Assembly: GCA_002402945.1 (NCBI GenBank)
Contig: DHGV01000019.1
Coordinates: 1 to 21,284, forward strand
Origin: Pelotomaculum sp. UBA4789
GTDB lineage: Bacteria > Bacillota > Desulfotomaculia > Desulfotomaculales > Pelotomaculaceae
DNA length: 21,284 nt
Direction: 5' to 3'
Both the position numbers and the translations under genes were made by a program. The notes beneath the pieces are model-generated. The model did not search any database and had not been told where the DNA came from. It was given only the letters and a program-made list of their open reading frames with translations. Numbering within the stretch: position 1 is the stretch's first letter; the number at the start of each line of letters is the position of its first letter. Positions 14,481-21,284 of the stretch are shown here, piece after piece.

Positions 14481-17288
14481 TTAATTATTTTCCAGCCATT
14501 CGGCAACCTTTTTGACAATAAAGCCAATCTCTCCCCTGCAATGCCGCTTCAAAGGCAGAGAAATAAGAAACTGCCTGCCGTAGCTCTTATTGAGGACTCT
14601 TCCATCGAGGACTACCACGCAGCCATGATCGCTTTTACTCCTGATCAGCCTGCCAAAACCCTGCTTAAAACGGATAACTGCCTGTGGCACGCTTAATATC
14701 CTGAAGCCATCTTTACCCTGCCTGGCCAGGTCTTCAAGACGGGCTTCGATAATTGGCACGGAAGGTGCGGAAAATGGCAGTTTTACAATGATCACACAGG
14801 TAAGGGCATCACCCGGTACATCAATACCCTCCCAGAAGCTCAGTGACCCGAACAAAGCTGTCCTGTTATCTCTCTTAAACTCCTCAAGCAGGCGCGTTCT
14901 GTCGCCATCAATGCCATGTCCCAGGAGACAAATATCCTGGCTTTCCAAACTGGGTTTTAACCGACGGTAAGCCTCACGAAGAATTCTGTGTGAGGTGAAA
15001 AGCACAAGCGCTCTTCCGCCAGTGGTTACCAACAATTTATAAAGCGCCTCTTCCAGTTTTTCCATATAAGTATCTTCGTCCACAGTTCCCTGCACTGGCA
15101 AATCGCGGTTTATGCAGAGCATAACCTGTTGGTCATAAGAAAAAGGGGAATCAAAGCGCGCTTTAATCAGCCTTTCCTGACTTAAATAACTTAAACCGGT
15201 CCTTTCAATAACATGATCGAAATTTTCGCTTACCGTTAGGGTAGCCGATGTCAGTATGACAGTATCCTTGATTTTGAACAGGCGTTCATACAATAGAGAT
15301 CCTACTTCAACCGGTGCGGCATTTAAGGAACAGTTCCTGTTTGCCGTGTGGGAGTTTATTTCAATTTCAGCCCAGCAGACATAACCCTGGTCGCTGTTTT
15401 CCAGGATGAAGGCCAGTTCACCTGCCAGAAATTCTCCCTCCAGTCCGATATTGGCTGTATCCCGCACCAGTCCAGCCCAAGCTTCTTCCGACAGGGCCCA
15501 TATTTCCATAAGTTCTGTGCAGGCTCTGATTGAACCGGCAAACTCATGCAGCAAACTGCAGCATCTCCTGCCATTCACCAAAAACGTCTCATAGCTGTCG
15601 CCAACCAGCGGCAGCCTGAGAGACGTGCTCCTAAAACCATAATCAGCAACAGAAACGCTTTCAAAAACCATGTCATAAAGCTGTTCAAAAAACAAGCGCG
15701 CGGCTTCAAGTACTTCCAACCGTGTTTCCAGCACAGATTTAAGCAATTGTGACCACTTTAAACCGTCACTAGGCGAGGCTTTATCCGCAAGTTTGGCAAG
15801 TGACCGCCCGGCTATCCACAGCCACCTGTTAAAAGATCTTTTGTTAAATTTTATTCCCAAATGAGTTGTGGCCGACTCTTCAAGGTGATGCGCCTCGTCT
15901 ATGATTAGTGGACCGTATGATGGTAGCACTCTGTTTTCGGCTTTAATGTCAGAAAACAGCAGTGAGTGATTAGTAATAATGAGATCGGCGTTTTCTGCTT
16001 TTTTTCGGGCCTTGTTTACAAAACAATCTTTTTGGTACTGACAGCTGGGACCCAGGCAGCCATCGGTCTCACCGCAGATAGTCAGCCAGATATCCTCTTC
16101 AACCGGGCTGGTATTCAATTCGCTTCTGTCACCAGTTTCACTCACCTCGAGCCACAACAATACCCTGGCAAAAAAGGCTGCTTCATCAGGCTGGTGAGAG
16201 CTGTCCAACAAGCCAAACCACCTGCGCAGGCATACGTAATTCTGCCGGCCTTTGGCAAGTGCTGCCTGAAAAGGTTCTTTAATAATTTCAGCCAGCAGGG
16301 GGATGTCTTTTAAAAATAGTTGTTCCTGCAGGTTAATGGTGTGCGTAGCTACCAATACCCTTTCTTTGTTTAATATACTCCACATAATCGCTGGTATTAA
16401 ATAAGCGATGGACTTGCCCACACCTGTTCCTGCCTCCATCAGCAAAAATTTATTCTCATTCAGGGCACGGATTACATCACAGATCATAGCCTCCTGCTGG
16501 CGGCGATATTCGTAATTGGGCATGATAATCGACAGAGGCCCGCCTTTTTTTATATATGAAATTACGTCATCTTGTTTTAGAATTATTTTTTCTCTGGGAG
16601 AAGGCCCCCTGGCAGGCCGGAGTTGCTGGCTTTCCTTTTCCGGATCACGTCGCAGATATGTTCCGGGTGATATTTTCCTGTCCGGAAATTTTTTCAGTAT
16701 ATCTTTTATAAATTCATTTGCTAATTTATGCCATTCCGAATGAGCTTCGTGCAGCAATTTATTCAGCTGGATCAATATTCCGGGGTCGAGATCCTTTATT
16801 TTCTGCATCAGTAAAATCATCAAATGAGACGTGGCCGTGGCATCGTTAAGAGCCCTATGGCTGCCGGCTGTATCAATGTTTAATGCGGCGCAGAGAGATT
16901 CAAGACGGTGACTCGGCGCATTCGGCAGCAGGGTCCGAGCCAATTCAACAGTATCATAATTTGGGTTTTTGAATGGAAGCCCGTATGCGGCAGCAAGAAA
17001 GTCAAGATCAAAGCGAATATTATGCCCAACTATGGCGTCATCACCTATAAAATCAATAACCTCGTCCATAACATCTGTGATCGGTGGCGCATTAACAAGA
17101 TCAACATCATCGATACCGGTGATTCTTTTTATTTTTAAAGGCAGCGGGATGCCAGGGTTGACCATGGTATGGTATGTCCCGGCGATCTTGCCCTGCTGTA
17201 TCCTGACCATTCCGATCTCTATGATTCTGTCTGTTATAGGATCCAAGCCTGTTGTTTCCAGATCACAAACAACATAATTTCTTTTCAT
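14481..17288 (-). CDS. dinG: DinG-type helicase with N-terminal DEDD exonuclease
   Basis: A 935-residue protein joining a DnaQ-like 3'-5' exonuclease domain (DLETTG from residue 9, HNIRFDLDFL, HRALNDATAT) to an XPD/DinG superfamily 2 helicase. The helicase shows EAGTGVGKS (Walker A), ATHTINLQEQ, DEAH, a TSATL motif and C-terminal QGFGRLIRS. This exonuclease-helicase fusion is the Firmicutes form of DinG. The iron-sulfur cysteines are present: YVC, then GC-x4-SC-x5-DC, the same last three spacings as Escherichia coli DinG, whereas I recall the Bacillus protein lacking the cluster. DinG unwinds DNA-RNA hybrids and damaged or replication-blocked DNA. ATG at 17288 has GAGG 7 bases upstream and its own promoter. 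It is monocistronic, between two terminators. Confidence 0.92.
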   Translation of the reverse strand: MKRNYVVCDLETTGLDPITDRIIEIGMVRIQQGKIAGTYHTMVNPGIPLPLKIKRITGIDDVDLVNAPPITDVMDEVIDFIGDDAIVGHNIRFDLDFLAAAYGLPFKNPNYDTVELARTLLPNAPSHRLESLCAALNIDTAGSHRALNDATATSHLMILLMQKIKDLDPGILIQLNKLLHEAHSEWHKLANEFIKDILKKFPDRKISPGTYLRRDPEKESQQLRPARGPSPREKIILKQDDVISYIKKGGPLSIIMPNYEYRRQQEAMICDVIRALNENKFLLMEAGTGVGKSIAYLIPAIMWSILNKERVLVATHTINLQEQLFLKDIPLLAEIIKEPFQAALAKGRQNYVCLRRWFGLLDSSHQPDEAAFFARVLLWLEVSETGDRSELNTSPVEEDIWLTICGETDGCLGPSCQYQKDCFVNKARKKAENADLIITNHSLLFSDIKAENRVLPSYGPLIIDEAHHLEESATTHLGIKFNKRSFNRWLWIAGRSLAKLADKASPSDGLKWSQLLKSVLETRLEVLEAARLFFEQLYDMVFESVSVADYGFRSTSLRLPLVGDSYETFLVNGRRCCSLLHEFAGSIRACTELMEIWALSEEAWAGLVRDTANIGLEGEFLAGELAFILENSDQGYVCWAEIEINSHTANRNCSLNAAPVEVGSLLYERLFKIKDTVILTSATLTVSENFDHVIERTGLSYLSQERLIKARFDSPFSYDQQVMLCINRDLPVQGTVDEDTYMEKLEEALYKLLVTTGGRALVLFTSHRILREAYRRLKPSLESQDICLLGHGIDGDRTRLLEEFKRDNRTALFGSLSFWEGIDVPGDALTCVIIVKLPFSAPSVPIIEARLEDLARQGKDGFRILSVPQAVIRFKQGFGRLIRSKSDHGCVVVLDGRVLNKSYGRQFLISLPLKRHCRGEIGFIVKKVAEWLENN

Positions 17289-17328
17289 TTATAACCTCAA
17301 TATAATATTTTACTATTTCCGCAAGGTA

Positions 17329-17357
17329 ATATTATATGCTAATACCAGGTTTGTCAA
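17329..17357 (-). promoter_or_regulatory. Promoter of dinG
   Basis: A perfect TTGACA (17357-17352) on the minus strand is followed after 17 bases by TAATAT (17334-17329), or after 15 bases by a perfect TATAAT (17336-17331). It sits between the cyclophilin terminator and the dinG start, as expected for an independent transcript. Confidence 0.7.
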
Positions 17358-17376
17358 AAGGTTTCCCGGTATATGC

Positions 17377-17402
17377 AAAAAGCCCCGGCTGTCAGCCGGG
17401 GC
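17377..17402 (-). terminator. Rho-independent terminator after the cyclophilin gene
   Basis: A perfect 9-bp GC-rich stem GCCCCGGCT/AGCCGGGGC (17394-17402 and 17382-17390), 3-base loop, then TTTTT on the minus strand. It lies 20 bases past the stop codon. Confidence 0.93.
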
Positions 17403-17422
17403 CAGTTTCGCCGGATGAATAT

Positions 17423-17851
17423 TTAATATTCATCCGGAACGGTAACCTTGATCATCTTGTCACCCTGTTTTAATTTATCCACCACTTCCATCCCCTTCAC
17501 CACTCTGCCAAAAACAGTGTGCAGACCATCCAGGTGGGGAAATGCATCATAGCAGATGAAAAACTGGCTGCCACCTGTATTCTTACCGGCATGGGCCATC
17601 GAAAGCGAACCGCGCAGGTGTTTATTAGGATTTATTTCGCATTTGATCTTATAGCCGGGACCGCCCGTACCACGACCTTCAGGACAGCCGGCCTGCGCAA
17701 CAAAACCAGGTATCACCCTATGGAAGATAAGTCCGTCGTAAAATCCTTTTTCAATTAACGTTATGAAATTTTCAACAGTATTTGGAGCATCCTTGGCGAA
17801 TAATTCAATTTCAATATTGCCCTTTTCTGTTTCGATTACAGCCTTTATCAA
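17423..17851 (-). CDS. Cyclophilin-type peptidyl-prolyl cis-trans isomerase
   Basis: A minimal single-domain cyclophilin of 142 residues that catalyses proline isomerisation during folding. FHRVIPGFVAQAG contains the catalytic Arg of the FHRVI motif, GTGGPGYKIKCE and LSMAHAGKNTGGSQFFI follow, and HLDGLHTVFGRVVKGMEVVD closes the fold. There is no signal peptide or lipobox, so it is cytoplasmic. The start is TTG at 17851 with GAGGTG 5-6 bases upstream. It lies 16 bases after the metallo-hydrolase gene and ends at a strong terminator, so the two probably form one short operon; no functional link is obvious. Confidence 0.94.
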   Translation of the reverse strand: MIKAVIETEKGNIEIELFAKDAPNTVENFITLIEKGFYDGLIFHRVIPGFVAQAGCPEGRGTGGPGYKIKCEINPNKHLRGSLSMAHAGKNTGGSQFFICYDAFPHLDGLHTVFGRVVKGMEVVDKLKQGDKMIKVTVPDEY

Positions 17852-17867
17852 AGAAGCACCTCATTTA

Positions 17868-18551
17868 CTAATATTCCAGGCTTTCGCCGGGGGCCAAAAC
17901 AGCAACTTTACTGCTCGTATTTGACTCTATCTCAGATTTAAATTTCACAGGATCCTGCTTGATCAGCGGCCATGTGTTGTAGTGCATAGGTATGACCAGG
18001 CCTGGCTTGAGCATCTTGACTGCCTCAAGGGCGTCCTCTGGACCCATGGTAAAATTGTCACCAATAGGGAGCATGGCCAGATCGATTTTGTTTAGCCTGC
18101 CGATCAGTTCCATATCGCCGAAAAGGCCTGTGTCGCCGGAATGATATATGGTTCTCCCGTCTAGATGAAAGACAAAACCGCATGGTGGGCCAACATACTC
18201 CAACGGGCATTCACCACCGTAACCGGAACCGTGCCAGGCCGGTGTAAGTTTTATTTTTATGCCGTCTAAGACATGGCTGCCCCCGATGTGCATGCAGTGC
18301 GAATTTGCCCCTTTGTTTGCACAGAATATCGCCAGCTCATTTACTGCAACAATGGTTCCGTTAGACTGTCTGGCAATCGGGACGGCATCACCCAAGTGGT
18401 CTCCGTGACCATGGCTGACCAGGATCAGATCGGCCCTTACGTCTTTTACTTTATTCTTTGCCAATGGATTTCCAGTTATAAACGGATCAATAGCAATATT
18501 CTTACTGGCTTCAAAATAAAATCCGGCGTGCCCCAAATAAGTTATTTTCAA
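17868..18551 (-). CDS. Metal-dependent hydrolase, UPF0173 metallo-beta-lactamase fold
   Basis: A 227-residue protein of the UPF0173 (YtkL-like) family. The metal site HGHGDH (H47, H49, D51, H52) is complete, with HSGDTG near residue 137 and MHYNTWP near 194 supplying the remaining ligands. The first residues (MKITYLGHAGFYFE) are the family start. Such proteins have the beta-lactamase fold but no assigned substrate; beta-lactam resistance should not be inferred. The TTG start at 18551 follows GGGAGGAG by 8 bases. The meaB terminator lies upstream, and the cyclophilin gene follows after 16 bases. Confidence 0.92.
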   Translation of the reverse strand: MKITYLGHAGFYFEASKNIAIDPFITGNPLAKNKVKDVRADLILVSHGHGDHLGDAVPIARQSNGTIVAVNELAIFCANKGANSHCMHIGGSHVLDGIKIKLTPAWHGSGYGGECPLEYVGPPCGFVFHLDGRTIYHSGDTGLFGDMELIGRLNKIDLAMLPIGDNFTMGPEDALEAVKMLKPGLVIPMHYNTWPLIKQDPVKFKSEIESNTSSKVAVLAPGESLEY

Positions 18552-18629
18552 TCTTTCAACTCCTCCCTGTGTTATTCTTTAAATTATACCCAAAAACATT
18601 TTATATTTCACTTCTTTTCCCAAAAAACA

Positions 18630-18661
18630 TAAAATAAAATTGCGCCCGTTAAGACGCAATT
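18630..18661 (-). terminator. Rho-independent terminator after meaB
   Basis: A 7-bp stem AATTGCG/CGCAATT (18655-18661 and 18638-18644) with a 10-base loop, followed on the minus strand by TTTATTTTATG. It lies 30 bases past the meaB stop codon. Confidence 0.7.
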
Positions 18662-18690
18662 GCAAAAGTAAATAAATCTACATATTAATA

Positions 18691-19650
18691 TTAGGCTTTC
18701 TTCTGATCGGCAATGATCCAATCCATAATTTTCGATGCGGCGGTATATGGATCTACTTCCCTGGCGGCGACTTTTGCCAGGAGCTCATTGACCCTGCCCG
18801 GATGGCTGACCTCCTCATATACTAACCGCTGCCACTGGTGATTAACAATATCAAGCGTTTCGTTCTTTGTCCTCTCCCTGCGCTTTTCAGCAAAGAGTCC
18901 TTTTTCATTAAGATAATTGCGGTGTGTTTCTATCGCATCCAGCAGCTCAACTACCCCTTCAGCTTTGTGTAAATTAGAAGTCATCATTATTGGAGGGCGC
19001 CATTTGATATGATCATCCTGCATGTCCAGCATAATGTTTACTTCTAACGACAGTGTGTCAGCGCCCGGCATGTCACATTTATTAATGGCAAAAATATCTG
19101 CTATTTCCATAATGCCCGCCTTCATGGACTGGATGCTGTCACCGGCGCCGGGAGTGAGTACCACAATGGTGGTGTCTGCAATGTACATGATATCAAGCTC
19201 AGACTGGCCAACCCCAACTGTTTCGATGATAATCCAGTCTATCCCGAAAGCGTCCATTACCTTGACCACTTCTTTAGTGGTTTTGGCTAAACCGCCAAGA
19301 CTGCCCCTGGTGGCCATGCTGCGCACGAAAACTCCCTCGTCCATAGCATGCTCGTTCATACGGATGCGGTCACCAAGAAAAGCGCCGCCGGAGAAAGGAC
19401 TCGAAGGATCTACAGCGATAACTCCCACAGTTTGATTTCTCTTTCTGATTTCACGAATTATACTGTCAACCAGAGAACTTTTCCCGGCGCCCGGTGAACC
19501 GGTAAAACCCAATATATAACCGTGACCGGTATGTTCGTGCAGCTGGCGGAGGACCTCATCCTTTTCAGGCATTTCATCTTCTACCAGAGAAATTTCCCTG
19601 GCTAATAACCGTTGATCACCAGTCCAAAATCCTTGTGGTATTTCTGCCAA
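18691..19650 (-). CDS. meaB: Methylmalonyl-CoA mutase-associated GTPase MeaB
   Basis: A 319-residue G3E-family P-loop GTPase (MeaB/ArgK) that guards and reloads the B12 cofactor of methylmalonyl-CoA mutase. Walker A is GSPGAGKS (51-58). VDPSSPFSGGAFLGDRIRM, the switch region of MeaB, and ETVGVGQSE follow, with NKCD as the base-specificity motif. Earlier ArgK annotations as an arginine transport kinase are considered wrong. The start is TTG at 19650 behind a GGGGGTG ribosome site. No mutase or epimerase gene is in the window, so its client must be encoded elsewhere. In propionate-oxidising Peptococcaceae the methylmalonyl-CoA pathway is central, which fits the suggested host. Confidence 0.93.
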   Translation of the reverse strand: MAEIPQGFWTGDQRLLAREISLVEDEMPEKDEVLRQLHEHTGHGYILGFTGSPGAGKSSLVDSIIREIRKRNQTVGVIAVDPSSPFSGGAFLGDRIRMNEHAMDEGVFVRSMATRGSLGGLAKTTKEVVKVMDAFGIDWIIIETVGVGQSELDIMYIADTTIVVLTPGAGDSIQSMKAGIMEIADIFAINKCDMPGADTLSLEVNIMLDMQDDHIKWRPPIMMTSNLHKAEGVVELLDAIETHRNYLNEKGLFAEKRRERTKNETLDIVNHQWQRLVYEEVSHPGRVNELLAKVAAREVDPYTAASKIMDWIIADQKKA

Positions 19651-19755
19651 AAATACACCCCCTGTTCATAAAAATAAAAGCTCCCAACTAATCATTTTAA
19701 AAGGTCAGAAAAGTAAGTCTTTTTAATTATCTTCTTCATAAAATATTATTTTCCT

Positions 19756-20685
19756 TTAAATAGATGCCCTTTTTTCAGTCAGGTACTTTTCTGCTGCAAA
19801 AGCGGCAACAGCGCCATCTGCAACAGCGGTGACTACCTGTCGCAGCAATTTCTGTCGTACATCCCCGGCCGCAAAAATACCCTGCTGCGAGGTCATCATA
19901 TTTTCATCCGTGATGATGAAACCCTGATCATTAATTTTAGCAATATCTTTCACCAATGAAGAGTTGGGCCTGTTGCCGACATAAATAAACACGCCGTTTA
20001 AATTAATTGTTGTTGTGCTTTTGTCGCGGACATCCCTGACAATGATGCCTTCCACCGTTTTTTTACCTTGGATTTCATCTACAACACTATGCCAGACAAA
20101 TACAATTTTAGGGTTTTCAAACCCTCTTTGCTGTAATATTTTCGTTGCCCGCAGTTCGCCCCTGCGGTGGATAACATACACCTTCTCCGCAAAACGGGTC
20201 AGGAATATTGCTTCTTGAATAGCGGCATCCCCGCCACCGACAACAGCGACTGTTTTACCACGGAAGAAAGCGCCATCACAGGTTGCACAGTAGGAAACGC
20301 CGCGTCCGGTTAATTCTTTTTCTCCCGGCACGCCCAGCAACTGCGGCTGCACACCTGACGCCACTATGATCGCTTCTGTAGTAATTTCTTCATGCCCAGT
20401 TTTTATAGAAAACCCTTTATCTAAAATATCAATTCCTTCCACGTTGGCTGATAAAATGTCGAGGCCAAAACGTCTGGCCTGTTTTTCCATCTGTTCCATT
20501 AATTCCGGGCCGCTGATGCCTTCACCAAAACCTGGGTAGTTTTCTATAAAGTGAGTGCTGATTACAAGACCGCCGGGAATACCGCGTTCCAAAAGAACAG
20601 TATCCATAGAGGCCCTTGCAGCGTATATGCCCGCGGTCAGACCGGCAGGGCCGCCGCCGATAATTACCAGTTCTCTCTTAGTGAT
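19756..20685 (-). CDS. trxB: Thioredoxin reductase, apparent AUC start codon
   Basis: A 309-residue low-molecular-weight thioredoxin reductase that uses NADPH and FAD to reduce thioredoxin. FAD site GGGPAG (10-15), redox pair CATC (C133, C136) in SYCATCDGAFF, NAD(P) site VGGGDAAIQEA, and the C-terminal FAAGDVRQKLLRQVVTA are all intact. The first ATG in frame (20607) lies after the GGGPAG motif and would delete part of the FAD site. Upstream the frame stays open to a stop inside the tRNA-Gln gene without any ATG, GTG or TTG. The best start is ATC at 20685, exactly 8 bases after AGGGAGG, giving xTKRELVIIGGGPAG. Either a rare AUC start is used or the base is an error. It lies 37 bases after tRNA-Gln. 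Confidence 0.92.
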   Translation of the reverse strand: MTKRELVIIGGGPAGLTAGIYAARASMDTVLLERGIPGGLVISTHFIENYPGFGEGISGPELMEQMEKQARRFGLDILSANVEGIDILDKGFSIKTGHEEITTEAIIVASGVQPQLLGVPGEKELTGRGVSYCATCDGAFFRGKTVAVVGGGDAAIQEAIFLTRFAEKVYVIHRRGELRATKILQQRGFENPKIVFVWHSVVDEIQGKKTVEGIIVRDVRDKSTTTINLNGVFIYVGNRPNSSLVKDIAKINDQGFIITDENMMTSQQGIFAAGDVRQKLLRQVVTAVADGAVAAFAAEKYLTEKRASI

Positions 20686-20693
20686 TTTAGAAA

Positions 20694-20700
20694 CCTCCCT
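20694..20700 (-). promoter_or_regulatory. Ribosome binding site of trxB, fixing the non-standard start
   Basis: AGGGAGG, a strong Shine-Dalgarno, 8 bases before the ATC at 20685-20683. At normal spacing no ATG, GTG or TTG in the trxB frame lies near it. Confidence 0.75.
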
Positions 20701-20722
20701 GTTAATACCTCTATGTAATAAT

Positions 20723-20796
20723 TGGCTGGGGCGGCTGGATTCGAACCAACGATGCCGGAGTCAGAGTCCGGTGCCTTACCGCTTGGCGACGCCCCA
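20723..20796 (-). tRNA. tRNA-Gln (anticodon CUG)
   Basis: A full cloverleaf of 74 bases including an encoded CCA. The acceptor TGGGGCG pairs with CGCCCCA and has U1-A72 and discriminator G73, both typical of glutamine tRNA. The anticodon arm CCGGA-CTCTGAC-TCCGG gives CUG in positions 34-36. The T arm has the TTCGAAT loop. It reads CAG codons only, so a UUG tRNA must exist elsewhere. It starts 3 bases after the adk stop codon, so it is probably cut from an adk-tRNA-trxB transcript. Confidence 0.96.
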
Positions 20797-20799
20797 ATA

Positions 20800-21284
20800 T
20801 TATAAGCTCTTAAAAATATCTTCCATGACCTTGTTTATTTCCTGATCGCCGTTGATGTTCCTGAGCAGTCCTCTTTTGCCATAATAATCTATCAGAGGCT
20901 GAGTATTGGCGTCATATACATACAGACGGTTCTTGGCAGCGGTTTCATTGTCATCGCTGCGCTGGTAAATTTCACCGCCGCAGATGTCACAGATTCCTTC
21001 AACTCTGGGTTTTTTGAACAGAACATGGTAACTGGCTCCGCAATTGCGGCATATGCGCCGACCGGTAAGACGCAAAATCAGTTTTTCGCGCGGCACGACA
21101 ATATTGATAACAGCGTCAAGGTTGCTTCCGATTGATTTCAATGTTTCATCCAGAGCTTCCGCCTGTACAACATTCCTGGGAAAGCCGTCCAGAAGGAATC
21201 CCCCTGAGCAGTCCTTTTGGGATAGCCTTTCCTTAACCATGCCTACAACTACAAAATCTGGTACAAGCTCCCCTTTGTCCATAT
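20800..21284 (-). CDS. adk: Adenylate kinase, 5' end outside the window
   Basis: The C-terminal 160 or so residues of adenylate kinase (ATP + AMP to 2 ADP). The N-terminal P-loop part, about 50-55 residues, lies beyond 21284; the frame is open to the edge, and the Met at 21282 is internal (MDKGELVPDF). GFLLDGFPRN contains the AMP-binding segment, TGRRIC the ATP-binding Arg, and the LID carries a zinc site, CRNC...CDIC, as in Gram-positive and thermophilic enzymes. DDNE and YYGKRGLL follow. No map gene follows it as in the usual ribosomal protein operon; a tRNA gene begins 3 bases after its stop. Confidence 0.95.
   Translation of the reverse strand, partial: MDKGELVPDFVVVGMVKERLSQKDCSGGFLLDGFPRNVVQAEALDETLKSIGSNLDAVINIVVPREKLILRLTGRRICRNCGASYHVLFKKPRVEGICDICGGEIYQRSDDNETAAKNRLYVYDANTQPLIDYYGKRGLLRNINGDQEINKVMEDIFKSL

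Noticed and set aside
17868..18551. Beta-lactamase
   Set aside because: It has the metallo-beta-lactamase fold, but it is a UPF0173 family member with no evidence of antibiotic hydrolysis.
1..21284. CRISPR array, prophage or toxin-antitoxin system
   Set aside because: No regularly spaced repeats, phage genes or paired small toxin/antitoxin genes were found. The gene content is chromosomal metabolism.

Overview
The window looks like chromosome from an anaerobic Firmicute of the Clostridia, most likely a Pelotomaculum/Desulfotomaculum-type Peptococcaceae. The genus is inference. It rests on a YpmA-like protein, an exonuclease-fused DinG, strong GGAGG ribosome sites, many TTG starts, MeaB, and a heterodisulfide-reductase/flavin-oxidoreductase (Hdr-Flox) cluster. 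Every protein gene found, and the one tRNA, lies on the minus strand.

Read in the direction of transcription (high to low coordinate): adenylate kinase (5' end outside the window), tRNA-Gln(CUG), thioredoxin reductase, the GTPase MeaB, a UPF0173 metallo-beta-lactamase-fold hydrolase, a cyclophilin, and a DinG-type exonuclease/helicase. Then, behind its own candidate promoter, comes a seven-gene operon hdrC-hdrB-hdrA-mvhD(floxD)-floxC-floxB-floxA (13954 to 7218). It ends at a strong terminator. Next is a copZ-like gene leading a deazaguanine operon queD-queC-DUF366-queE, then a repeat-rich gap, folE, a YpmA-like gene, surE, an EF-G paralogue and a small unknown gene.

The main result is that two adjacent genes of the hdr-flox operon are each interrupted by one in-frame UGA exactly where the family has a conserved cysteine. 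In hdrA it is codon 195, the second Cys of the CSAC motif. In mvhD it is codon 75, the first Cys of the GCHPGDCHY motif. Both frames continue without shift into perfectly conserved family sequence, and each UGA is followed by a hairpin at bacterial SECIS distance. These are best read as two selenoproteins, not pseudogenes or split genes. MvhD is the [2Fe-2S] protein that passes electrons to HdrA, so both selenocysteines may lie on the electron path from the NAD(P)H-oxidising Flox module to the flavin of HdrA.

Other points: trxB has no ATG, GTG or TTG available for its complete N-terminus and appears to start at AUC behind a perfect Shine-Dalgarno. FolE-QueD-QueE-QueC together make the whole GTP to preQ0 route, with an uncharacterised DUF366 gene embedded in it. 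No CRISPR array, phage or intact insertion sequence was seen.
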